Shown here in pieces: positions 28,401 through 30,385 of a stretch of DNA of 64,000 nucleotides. Under the pieces are notes generated by a model. The model was not told the origin of the DNA and ran no database searches. It saw only the letters and a program-made list of their open reading frames with translations. A program made the position numbers and the translations under genes. Numbering within the stretch: position 1 is the stretch's first letter; every line of letters starts with the position of its first letter. Origin of the DNA: Rosistilla carotiformis (GTDB taxonomy: Bacteria; Planctomycetota; Planctomycetia; Pirellulales; Pirellulaceae); NCBI RefSeq assembly GCF_007753095.1, contig NZ_CP036348.1:6549411-6613410 (forward strand), written 5' to 3'.

Positions 28401-30005
28401 CACGGCGATCAATTGGGGATGGGTCTGGTTGAAGTTCGGCACCGTGCCGGTGATCATGTATTGACCGAGGCTGCCGTAATCGGTGTAGCCGGTCGGCGAA
28501 CTACTGGCGGGATTGCCATACCCGATGCCATCGACGCTGACGTAGTAGAAACCGGCGTCGAGCTCGGCCGTCAATGTCTTGCTGAGCCCTGAACCGGTTG
28601 CCACGGCGATCTCATTGCCCGCGACATCGTACAACCGCGCATCGATGTTCAAATTGCTGCGGTGCTGCGTCTCGGTGAGACTGGAACCAAAGTCCTCACT
28701 ATTCTCATAACTAACCGAATAGCTTCCCGCACCGTTGGATGTGTACAGTCGCGCCGCGTACGAATCGAAGTTCAATTCGATCGTTCCCGATCCCGTTTGA
28801 AAACCGAAGTAGTCTCGGTCGGTGCGATCGCCAATCACGCCAAACTGCGACGCCACGAGGTCCTCGGTCAACGAACCTCCCGCCACGCTCAGGTTGGTGG
28901 CGGTGCCAATCGCATCGCCATGATCATCGGCCCGGAACCCAAAACCATAATTGGTCATCGTCGCCAAGTCGTCCTGGCCCGGGTTGGTCGTATTGTAGTA
29001 CTCACCCGAATCCCAGGTATCCATCTGACTATAGAACCCAACCCCCATGATCGAGCTCCAGCTGTGCTCGCCGGTGCCGTGCCCGTCATAGTAGTCATCC
29101 CCGTCGCCGATCACGCCGTCGTGGGTTAGCCCCAACGAATGCCCCACTTCATGCGAAATGGTTGTCGCCACGGAATTGACGCCTTGATTGAAGACCCAGA
29201 CCGGCGAGTCGGTGGCACCCTCAAAAGCATATCCGGCACTGAACGTGTGATAACCGGCAACGCCACCACACCCAACGCAAACGCCCGAATCGTTGACAGT
29301 CAAGATCGCCCGAATGCCCCATGCATCGTCCCCCGCGCCGGTATTGACCAACGCCGCTTCGCCCGGATCTTCGGTCGTGACATTCACATCGAAGGGGCTA
29401 AAGTCTTCAGCCACCCGCTGCCAAAGATCTTGGATCCGCATCAACTCCGTGGTCGAGAATCCAGCCCCGTTATTTTCGGGATCATACGCAGGAGACGTGA
29501 TCGTCGCACCTCCCGCCCAAAATGATGTTGTCACGGCACCATCGGCATCGATAAAAATCGTGTGCTTTGCGCTCGGATTGCTGTGCAGCCGGAATGTATC
29601 GGCCAACGGCGCAAATGCGAGTCCCGCAACGGCGCTGTCCCCTTGAGCAGACAGGGACTGGTAGAAGGCCCGATCGGCGTCGAGCATCGCTTGCGTTTCG
29701 AGCAACCCTTCGTCTGCGTAGACCGTGCCTGTTGAATTCGCCACCACGTTGTTCAGCGGGGACGCGGAGACCACGTCATATCCTTGCAGTTCCCCAGATG
29801 TCAGCGACGCGTTAAACGCATCGGCGGTGTAAGGACCGTATTGAGTCGAGTGTGCTTCGGTATGCAGTGAGGGGACAAAGGACGTCGGCTCCACCGAAAG
29901 CATTTGCCTGGGCTCTAAGATCTCGTTGAGTAGACGACGTTTTTCCAGACGATTTTTGATTCGGGCCTTGATGTCAGTCTTGTTCTTCGATGTCCGCCAA
30001 GTCAT
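4473..30005 (-). CDS. Giant A: LEPR-xLL / dual metalloprotease / beta-helix / cadherin-like / dockerin protein, 8,510 aa
   Basis: One uninterrupted frame of 25.5 kb encodes a protein near 0.9 MDa. ATG 30005 is preferred to TTG 30023 because AAGGGCGG (30012-30019) lies 6 nt upstream. In order: basic N-terminus with LEPRQMLS (30-37); metzincin-like domain 1 (about 139-352, HEVGHSLGLTHD at 285-296, Met-turn SIMG near 320); metzincin-like domain 2 (about 796-1036, HEIGHVLGLGHS at 976-987); right-handed beta-helix (1349-2046); PPC-like domains (2109-2456); a propeller-like part (2516-2916); a jelly-roll-like part (2973-3126); a PPC-like insert (3612-3786); beta-helix 2 (3789-4079); an SbsA-type Ig domain; FEFD modules; the RGQLGT array (4417-5134); GEVED (5526-5626); about 12 cadherin-like domains (5628-8226); dockerin pair (8354-8421); acidic tail. 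It is probably a secreted or surface protein; its task (attachment, matrix or glycan binding) is inferred. Confidence 0.88.
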   Translation of the reverse strand: MTWRTSKNKTDIKARIKNRLEKRRLLNEILEPRQMLSVEPTSFVPSLHTEAHSTQYGPYTADAFNASLTSGELQGYDVVSASPLNNVVANSTGTVYADEGLLETQAMLDADRAFYQSLSAQGDSAVAGLAFAPLADTFRLHSNPSAKHTIFIDADGAVTTSFWAGGATITSPAYDPENNGAGFSTTELMRIQDLWQRVAEDFSPFDVNVTTEDPGEAALVNTGAGDDAWGIRAILTVNDSGVCVGCGGVAGYHTFSAGYAFEGATDSPVWVFNQGVNSVATTISHEVGHSLGLTHDGVIGDGDDYYDGHGTGEHSWSSIMGVGFYSQMDTWDSGEYYNTTNPGQDDLATMTNYGFGFRADDHGDAIGTATNLSVAGGSLTEDLVASQFGVIGDRTDRDYFGFQTGSGTIELNFDSYAARLYTSNGAGSYSVSYENSEDFGSSLTETQHRSNLNIDARLYDVAGNEIAVATGSGLSKTLTAELDAGFYYVSVDGIGYGNPASSSPTGYTDYGSLGQYMITGTVPNFNQTHPQLIAVAPNGGDLFDLDSDDQGVANVRQVAPTELTLSFASRDAIRQSSVEGAISVQYSETGDFANGFVDVPVGYVDVQGSQVTVRFAENLRDGFYQLSVTSDLTDASGVPFEPIYPESVPGNPTATREVIGFELELGAKVTAVVPHPGTPATNPNYLNQIEVYFDDLDLFQSGSVINEPSFYQLIDNKGTVSTEDDVPVTPTTVARDDDDRKVTLTFAASLASFGTHLRLRVGDEFQPAAAVLDRPAVLTNRGVLTDPGVSAADAALLIAPSANGNWSIIVNEEIDNANSFDAYRMADNPGAANEPGHRDIDVTHPGGSEDHYAIPGSRDGDNGISTMAYTFMRNIPIGTLLGQPQYNQMSAQQEERFREILDIYGEAYGIDFYEVEGAGGLQLLVSDLSLHDPALVSGVGGVGGVAGGGKVTMDYVDYQDSSTNTFGGAFFDVALHEIGHVLGLGHSYDLPPGTFQGSTGTYPTTPGVNTGSEWSFPAESDLIHGEHLLQKEALDVDLYRIDVDRPGTLEAQTIAERMSFSSLLDTRLTLFQELTDGGGNTRLELISSNDDYFGTDSFIQYAVQPGTYYVGVAAEGNNFFDPNAGTTSAGGVSQGDYDLRLDFKSDANPSTPLDNGGASVAAAATDVTVADGSLFVVGDLVRIGSEVARVTAIPAANQLQLDRAQLGTEAVDVVDGTLVTKISTLTDGAGSPLDGDRDGIAGGNYNFWFRPIEDLNGQQTLFVIPTGQDVVDFDGGLGNPGSSSNPYQNISAALDAAKTIIEDTSNSIDHVVVRLLPDAGDDGNLQTTDDNLAYEIGFVQSLTDTLADGRNLILPGGVSLMIEPGVIMKFLDSQISVGSSDDGDDRSGSSIKVLGTPQDPVYFTSYNDTTIGQNSNRDISRPVGPGDWGGIEIRNDVDRQQGQGDLEFEGIFGNYINHAQISYGGGQVSTVGRTIDPVHLSAARAEISYNTILDSSNAAISADPSTFEVSEFVAPRYQRSSIGYGFVADYDRIGLDVSDNTLLGNSTNGLFVRLDTPAGDELLKLEVAARFDDTDIVHVLGENLVVNGNSGGSLLHTRAASPIVGLIPQTGGNLSPGNYEYSYTYVDAFGYESLPSVVQQVAATESVPGAADGAVKLANISPATGDFVARRLYRRDATSGGEFLLIAELDKSTLDYVDNLAAAPATAAVLQPASFRPRTDASLVIDPGTIVKNQGARIELEFGANLIAEGVLGREIIFTGRADDRFGRGGSFDTNDDGASEGSKGEWAGIYASPTSGLSIDHAQLSYGGGTTGTDGGTAFYNVIQIHQANARIANSLFEDNADGVGSQQDGGRSDLAPNSSATIHVTAAQPTIVGNTIQSNDGAAITINVNAMDANFRFDTGRQTGSVDAYEVPPANVGPVIRGNKFGLGTDSDGKLLANDINGLLVRGEVLMTEVVWDDTDIVHVLRNDIEIPDFHTYGGMRLQSSSTESLVVKADSDAQILATGRSLDITDRIGGRLLVLGQPGFPVIFTSTADDTVGASFSPLGEPHRDTVLSPASENWQGLNFDPYSHDRNVATYTEREGAIGAFGDINGQIGSHQELGLLAKDEKSGDENLRLGYTVYGAIADVGDQDTYQFEGVAGTMVWIDIDSTDPRLNSMIEIIEVDGNGTGKVLARSTDSATEDAAGNLTYVDPSMRDGHAMPMRLDIDPSTNADGSYRDLYSVNPGDAGLRIVLPGTTGSTKKYYVRVSGENETTGGYQMQIRLRETDEVGGSVVRYSDLRYADTAISAIGLPAHSPLAAEIMHPGGTSTINIGSFANTDRGAVSAGGYLNASSNPSDTYTFQIDHDSLQRTVPGINTSLVFDIDWADGLVRPDTTLYVFDQSGNLVALGTNSNILDDQVTPVVPGQPTTQTDLSRGSQGTRDAFIGPLELPRGSYSVVVGTAAEMLADMQQYTQQNATNKNFRLEPLDPTVRIIDDRFSTDDARFETTNPNPAQLPVAKEVAFTPESVIDWHFGDIPLIGISRVGVQDGNNSQINIFNPYTGRHDAIIDEDTNPINAAAQRSTGLVLAIERNTTTRNDTNTDTVYSISADGVLSSVGTTGIATYEYFDTGAANNNHTNRLDNEGMLFSSLAFYEDSNSSTSFLYGLANRGSFDGSNVGRNAANTADVISGNAGSKNANNLIYLLNPSTGQAISRNGSDMPGGFQSANPQDSNFTNNSSVEIDVPREAPWAGTDVIAQIQVPTTNEAGDVTGSVNSLVTAISGTTLYAFTDAGAVWQFSIDENGSGTYFANGDLNADMIADVSSPSGYRPSDNNLLLDGLVGGAFIRDEDGNKLIFEQVTKGPANYTNPVNGIADVQNMYFGVTAGGELYAFTMDATGGVAQRIFQYGAESATLNGANDGTGLAGLFFSNLDQNLWHLSSSAPAAGHGMDALDDRPDIRGGGSLRFGFDTLGEDYNHLGNDIGTVYAEDLQGFSGYNFLGGAHGNIQGESIDLSGIDAADLPKLYFNYILDSENANADDNPSSFSEANLDDVMRDSLRVYVAGADQQWKLVATNNMDDSLNNRVWDDSRGNVHEYDPVGSGGYTNVANQVFVQELFDDNVFRQARIDLGPWAGDSDVKIRFEFSTAGESRPDQTDLQMLPADQIVDGQAFTVAGSVDGTTYSETFEYDLGLVVRMPSGAQVAAAGGTLNLTRDGGASTIVSLQIGGNISASDSAATVAETISAAVSGALVNPSDPSLLQFSNETSTGTYGFGALSSYIVGTPGVQGGSTEISVDYTMSASEVLAVTQAELAATINPDATSQAMLESFPAIATSNAIRFYDALVTQDSSNVSVGGVAPIYKPMALIGGEHAGNTTLPGSDFGVYTGGTDSVSELLRAGERSRGLLNASVGVYLDDIVIGLAERGESATGGSGSGLVDNPYHEALAYSTTGGVAPVALDVPEGPYQLEVRLGREYLSDPAGTGFQVGKGERFDINDRLAEGFNIEIGNGGAHVVDGDTFNLSNGYETLTFEFNDVTLGAPTSGIDPGNVEVEYRINSSAGEIADAIRDAINRSSVRAVLGIEATSSGGQLKDSSDTTIVLHGYAATDNFGGSAFGAPTMVADADARFGDISFTFPAFTLAYTSAAQSLDGELYELATAPDGQVRPLITIDGKGNTAARADHYRFTVDEPATTVNIEMPDPTFNSIIALVDLSDITNATLLGASFLGYPAFVEHTLDTPGEYQIVVGKISDADLPLFLDPTNLPSFSDLLDLSGVPGAVSPFSRFRLDPTDDYQLIVAIDGKRTPVLNPVVTGRNNGRGEDNGDRNLHRDQGQFVIDSNTISFSTATGIVVDAGDVGNGVKVPNEGDRPKPGAVQNFPTLNVSNLVPGAVVQNNLLIRNANGILISGDGTTAGNNLGAPAPFARVVNNTVYGPGTGIRVNDGASPTLLNNVLVENATGINIAGAGTTVIRGTTVVNEGAMASVPGTATETDLISIGGAIQWDDVFIVGDTVSDPSLPDSLDLGASGLFGMFEFDPASGVPNLYPAFGSPIIDKSIENQNDRLLFVSTKNSVGIGQSPIKVTNRDVVGQLREDDPYVNNSSGQGQAIIKDRGAIDRSDRSGPLAQLLTPFDGEQSQGVLIDGDARANSVFRDTRESGVLSSFRVQLSEFNQIGPDASTISALSVIVRENGRTLVEGKDYTFGYSKTSRQISLTPTAGIWRPDAVYEIILLNQDANLYEFGSGVVQTDGDTFTLSDGDTPVVFEFDSGFVLNLNQPLVLNVLSGITTSGIGLGDQFSIALPAGPVRVFEFVDASGADAVRNGGRIPVIVANGDSATNVRDAIMVALQGQVSVDLQLSPVVVDGGVQLGATAGQIVTLATGLAISGSADTVADGQTFSYLDAGDYEGTTGVSKTFEIKTLTEVGGTTIRLTEGNATAIDAANGLSATSTSLPLFNASGILPNALLKIGDELVRVVGVSANTATVERGQLGTVAASIGHGALVENTGAVFALATPVSVNESALDKSGFDADETLLTVSDATAIKTKFDSDQALTPPQNTYIHVGNEMLRVRSVDGNTLKVVRGQFATTAAAAANTDPVYLVDALDVATIASPAGQVFTSISTALTVANVAQLGLAPNDYLRINHEIVQVLGIAGNTLTVERGVLGTSAARAVDGTFIFPVAAFDASDGLRLNGLSTAGGNALADGDFIRINNEVFVVSDASTNPISVVRGRFGTVPSEPAVDGTTVTPVTADHLSTLTSAVDPTQTTIDVTDVTALGIVPGDYVVVRGGHSSNLAAATLNTPLDAVSFAAADPTLTVDTEIPAGLYELNGSIIQVGDLVDFATDSFTYRVLAIESTGFAAAATPLFAANQIEVMAVRSIDYANNRLTVDRGQLGTSHPAAGGVRVGAEFSAFNLVEGLKSPSGLMATLDTAGLFRDDETVLKVDDVASLNVAPNDFIMIAGGFTTGLQAGALTQPLSATDSTLVAAAGLTNGYYNVGDEVVRISGTVSGSPETYNIERAQLGTVAVAAAAGAALLPATATTQSAEYMKVLAVNHATNELTVARGQLNSVAVHHVDSSVVTAQNSAAATTITTGITGFESTFTVADLARLAAEPGDLLQIGNEVVRIVAIDGNDITVLRGFYGTPQADVVAGASVVKLSPRNVPIYVFASDSVDDQMVDGVRRDGIATKIADAMRSADLRLDRAQAIEGGRVYIGGTEGDQFDIQTLSGTVVGQPGVTKSLSITVPVGDYSFIGGVAGANDLQGQSFEIANPAGQMETFEFVRGGIATIPGATRIFLDNDTPESLAQKVAAAIRNSSILGLPDAAVDAADPTRVILNEAYGYAILETGTLLAEGVSGGAVPVMFIPSVAFDSDALGAQVVGAISKVHDATATLPTLGRFDVEASVSGGAVYLTGLDGDSSSLSTIFVSGIKDLAGNSLQPNRPNGETKFIVILGNGELGLGEPGFDFGNADVAESPLTPLDADAAGGARHVILPQQADYAILGNSIDREADWDTPVAPGAGLDPDGGVADGVRFPEYRAVFNYDLNKVRPAEIDVYVSANVVDGLRDGVLASGLLDGWIDWNQDGDFGDPGEQVFRNQPVFEGVNTVQIVTPVNAKIGGLTDMRVRLSNGGNLLADDIAVGGEVEDYQITVLGGNAPIVANDFFRLTEDQNDPSSDAAGDPLVVKANDIAANVLEVINPFTGRKQTIEIGGSTTFVDFEDSFGDIAGTLTVFANGNFELDLAPNYNTDNLPLLAGNPNPAGIGGRELLFYYNVLNTEGGVGVPSVHQDGTSRPATVTLVVDPVNDRPLPRPNGTSDVGDSAIPRIDVLEDFDGEPLWFADPQGLGDRVAVSRTYELVDVGGNPRVGMANTPGAVTIVNDLLLPGDPNRDVAEPELAPFDSLFDIDVDANSIRFDLATVPADPSLIRGTLQAGQFDRYEFRFEGLAADEIITGFTVDASANAQPTVTISDDGKGLVVLFEEGMTIADGYQAGIDISTTVAPAILQPTPASLLGQSVVVERFENSDATGGVEVFSRFNSTIADDLTDPELTILTGYEIDLDPGQITFDFTADSLVLGAGQYDRYVFTIENLDANESLADVVLDASSTIAPTVTMLSRNQIEVVFETGTTYNDGDQVSITFGTEIVRSTLPLEFGGETFEAIVQRNLGLYGDAPGSARLEMILPASALLIGDLPGPVNEGGQTLRVVAASGIRPLANPDVDVELNVNFLPMYDFGDGRIEDAIRIVPQENSVGLAQFTYTLRDFHEILADGTQVLADGTRILNDATVLANGTVGKDATTVIIQYDNAPTSPSVELRDGVLSQPLLAGAATMVVNSAMPLDVNAEYLIGDEFVRVTGRVGTSNVYNITRALFGTSEFDLPAGSDVIPVDVTLLHRDFDGDITEITLPGTTVPVNYVPGTHPSDPLSENESTGTIELNFNKVNDDPLTDLSDNHRARDYTVVEDGSFTIDVRDLLIQNQTNAGTGGLYAVDEPGPRRDASGGSLAIDETGDQGVRVVGVISPTLYGATVEFDPITQTITYTPAANFFTDGGEPDLIEYLVEDYEAVKVTFGDGTNAAVGVSDDDQITLTDLAGNVITIGLDTMADGTASDYDVEVLATATGQEIVAAIVAELNGVLGDFNFFVDYLDPHTLRIPGALGAESVVGYVMADGLVASAAGLSSPVNHVRLPDGTIVNMPTSLRAMPNGSIAVNVTGVNDAPVIPDEIDDDNDPATQYPDAGEAIQVIVDGAVVESSSPVTFADFVKNYVGAESGPIAVDAAGNPILDSLDNPIRESDALFLDDTVGTLATSQGGTLTLGSRNANGDYDVVYTPAAGFFGIDTVDLTLFEKNSLGNRINDVPFQTRIYVYPVNSAPLGVEDSIHILEDTVASFDAQFLLNNDLPDAFPRQDPRTGIAPPEDTVVSPDNAGVMHIVNNANLVGGAFDPTTLSLTGQFTDIHGNPLPATPSNQVSVVWDGTTVQVRAPQDMYTRDRDGNEIHAPFVFRYEFRDTGTTYVDDGNPETPLGAPIEDSQLGWGTVTVNVWPVNDAPIGTTVEIRDAVEETPRVITQDELFIDISDLTLNAPPAAADQASAGTLEDVGPDGIYTAADNGMLTQTLALVPTGEYTTARGNTVKVELNTTTGLNEITFIPQDDFFSVNAADTDSFTYSFFDDGWTFSIGGANSTATLDINDVQNNGAAAPRTGTGTVVIQVLPQNDAPVGTPFRFDALEDSAQPRIVQNVLALAQVSSGPNGEPTIPFDPNNPDSGFALSFDGGTLNGDGSMSMASNLGGVLTLSARKANGDYDLEYSAPADYFGEDDYLILTLRDSHPDAAASYSTFRVDVTVRPVNDAPAATDDRIHIIEDQVATIFPNLLTGNDRWDPFDSSDLADAGKLEDRAVAGNIPGQSTAGLTLAGAASVPLNREIAKLTAPLTELATSATFDQKPPLGYYKLGGEIIEVTSVSGGTLGVPEITAQITRAAFGTTAAAAGANDGLYQAIDASVLAGTTITYNQSDRSIRVLAPTNYYTMSETGVRVAPPILVEYTVQDNGVSYRSINQTMAPFGPMADPKTSTGTIAVDIWPVNDNPQARLHIDPITVSEGSIDQPINASDLFVSLVGLVDGDSMSASLDSAGPGENLGPDNIYYVGEAASQTLSLYGVGNSVNGVANVGPITTLRGGTVRIDTLSNPPRLLYTPPTEFNSSAGLRDSFNYVIQDDGSTYYFAGGKTADTAMPTRDANAQRRSVGTISLAIEAINDPPEFFIGSDKIFREDQSVSGADFAYDPITGDILVVDFVVGVRGGPDTAQDEANQQVTFTVTQVLGEALVPADSIFDDANFVLDVNDVPTNQFAAPYGIDSDGTLRLKLKANANGKAVLDIVGSDDQTPPASYPGVGDPKERFTITVGAVNDAPTFGFTAAVTETPADPGTPQIAQVTVAESSGPFNQQVIDPATISVGPQDEVNSNQVATLHLRLVDPTQASLFSVAPTLDANGNLRFTAKPFVSTLPTAPILVHVYATDNGLSQAPNVNRSIDQTLAINISPVNDAPVAFPGPPAGQTYTTSEDPSTLLVISGIAGPAGTAGLLVTDSDGNDTRVLDFGSNGLVVTTTSLGATVTLLPDGSIQYDPSTSTQIDALTTNGVLTDSFVYRAIDDPAGDQSFLGLPSNAATIRVQITGVNDRPTAVSDGTLTTPVAVAANRTTDLDVLDNDFDVDGQIAADRVQATQPAHGTVVIQSNGEIRYTPVDGYLGSDQFTYTVEDEQGFRSSAATVYLEVTATPHIDTIVASQIVSGGSLTLNPVTDAGINGGLTLDPASIYVFGSADPAIPGAVATANGGSVSVDHNTGEISYRSPAGFSGVDSFLFTIRDASGFASDPILVTIPIAASLGQNAMSVTDVNASGYVSAIDALVILNHLNRQTSTDVAVLSSEGFFDPVKGPWVDVNGNGVVQPLDALVILNYLNRRSSAVGEAEQTWALPSSAPIVASGTLLTETDELPEDSAVLSMEEDSVVSGSEVGFDEILGQIALDLIDDEKDDDEESDDSLDQFFSEFGL
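4745..4946 (-). repeat. Dockerin type I pair of giant A
   Basis: Two calcium-binding dockerin segments, DVNASGYVSAIDALVILNHL and DVNGNGVVQPLDALVILNYL, lie about 66 residues apart. Each has the D-x-N-x-x-G-x-V-x-x-x-D-A loop-helix of dockerin type I, a module that binds cohesin domains in cellulosomes. No cohesin is seen in the window. An acidic linker of about 90 residues and the motif LDQFFSEF follow to the stop. Confidence 0.85.
5330..13130 (-). repeat. Tandem cadherin-like domains of giant A (about 12)
   Basis: Each unit of roughly 100-280 residues ends or begins with a VNDAP-type linker. I count VNDRP (twice), VNDDP, VNDAP (five), VNSAP, QNDAP, VNDNP and INDPP. Units contain the D-x-F-x-Y strand patterns (SFTYSFFDDG, DQFTYTVEDE) typical of bacterial cadherin-like or Big-9/VCBS-like domains. 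In the family these form calcium-stiffened stalks. Two units carry extra RGQLGT-type modules (see 7617-7845 and 10920-11150). Confidence 0.75.
13130..13430 (-). other. GEVED domain of giant A
   Basis: The segment reads GWIDWNQDGDFGDPGEQVF through VGGEVEDYQITV. This is the signature of the GEVED domain, a beta-sandwich common in secreted planctomycete and Bacteroidetes proteins. It marks the border between the FEFD/RGQ region and the cadherin-like stalk, and the same border exists in giants B and C. Confidence 0.85.
14606..16755 (-). repeat. RGQLGT-type module array of giant A
   Basis: Seven to nine degenerate copies follow one another. Each has a strand IGNEVVRV or similar, then GNTLTVERGQLGT, then an Ala/His-rich turn with a GAxV ending. 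The RG-x-x-GT cores visible are RGQLGT (several), RGQFAT, RGVLGT, RGRFGT, RAQLGT and RGFYGT. The pattern resembles beta-rich repeats seen in phage tail-fibre proteins, but I do not know a named family. Copies vary in length because of inserts of 40-80 residues. Genes B and C show no such array. Confidence 0.7.
18650..19170 (-). other. PPC-like insert of giant A before beta-helix 2
   Basis: Residues about 3612-3786 include ADHYRFTVDEPATTVNIEMP and GEYQIVVGKI, the strand pattern of bacterial pre-peptidase C-terminal (PPC) domains. It sits between an FEFD module ending HGYAATDNFGG and the start of beta-helix 2 (GDRNLHRDQGQ). At the same place giant B has a short linker and giant C a choice-of-anchor-L-like domain. 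Confidence 0.5.
23870..25960 (-). other. Right-handed beta-helix region 1 of giant A
   Basis: The region has Asn-ladder coils such as ISYNTILDSSNAAIS and SDNTLLGNSTNGLFV, and runs of xVIxGNxI type. It also has two DDTDIVHV marks (25269-25292 and 24108-24131). This fits a parallel beta-helix of the pectate-lyase / DUF1565 kind, a fold often used for polysaccharide binding or cleavage. It ends in GQPGFPVIFTSTADDTVGAS, a block shared by all three giants. Confidence 0.7.
26900..27620 (-). other. Metzincin-like protease domain 2 of giant A (intact)
   Basis: The part ISTMAYTFMRNIPIG through FREILDIYGEAYGIDFYEVE matches the beginning of matrixin/serralysin-type (M10) catalytic domains. It is followed by ALHEIGHVLGLGHS with all three zinc-binding His and the catalytic Glu (976-987). 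The block after it (GEHLLQKEALDVDLYRIDVD) starts a PPC-like domain. Activity is likely by motif but unproven. Confidence 0.75.
28950..29590 (-). other. Metzincin-like protease domain 1 of giant A (intact)
   Basis: The domain shows FSPFDVNVTTEDP, a C-V-G-C pair (Cys243, Cys246), then ISHEVGHSLGLTHDG with three His ligands and the catalytic Glu at 285-295, and a Met-turn SIMGVGF near residue 320. The order fits a reprolysin-like or M10-like metzincin. It lies close behind the LEPR-xLL motif, so it would be at the exported N-terminus. Confidence 0.78.
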
Positions 30006-30385
30006 GCGATTCCGCCCTTGCAAAAAACGACAGTAATATTGTTATTTTTGTGAAACTAATGCAGAGAAATGAGGTCCAAGTAACTACGCAGCCATACTGC
30101 GTTCACTCTCTACACGGGAGCCATTACCCAACAAGTGGGGAAGCGACCATAGTATCTACACACTATGGTTCGTGCAATAAAATCGCACAAATCGTTACGA
30201 CCGGAATCTGCGAAGCCATTCGCCGTTCTTAGGTCGCTACGCGCAGTGGCCCAGCCCCGCCGCGATCACTCGCCGCAATGGGGTGTTACGGGGATAACGA
30301 CCAAGTGTCGGAATTGTCCTCAGAATCCCTAGAATCGGCCCAAATTAACAGGCTTTGAACCGATTCTTTCGCGGATCTTCAGGCT
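30006..30385. other. Intergenic region between giant B and giant A, 380 nt
   Basis: No gene is supported here. On the minus strand I see three stem-loops. The first follows the B stop (30331-30367). The second pairs ACCATAGT (30146-30153) with ACTATGGT (30162-30169). The third pairs ACGCAG (30086-30091) with CTGCGT (30097-30102). The last 55 nt before giant A are AT-rich with T and A runs and end in the ribosome-binding site AAGGGCGG. The middle part, 30180-30300, is GC-rich and looks like a non-coding repeat type, but there is no second copy in the window. A promoter for giant A should be here, but I cannot place it. Confidence 0.45.
30331..30367 (-). terminator. Terminator-like stem-loop after giant B
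   Basis: AGAATCGG (30331-30338) and CCGATTCT (30360-30367) form a perfect 8-bp stem with a 21-nt loop, starting 18 nt after the stop of giant B on the minus strand. There is no U-run, so the call is tentative. Confidence 0.35.

Noticed and set aside
30006-30023. Upstream TTG start for giant A
   Set aside because: It would place the ribosome-binding site AAGGGCGG inside the coding part; no such box precedes the TTG.
30086-30102. Small hairpin ACGCAG-CCATA-CTGCGT as an RNA gene or terminator
   Set aside because: Only 6 bp, no U-run, and no further structure around it to support a specific call.
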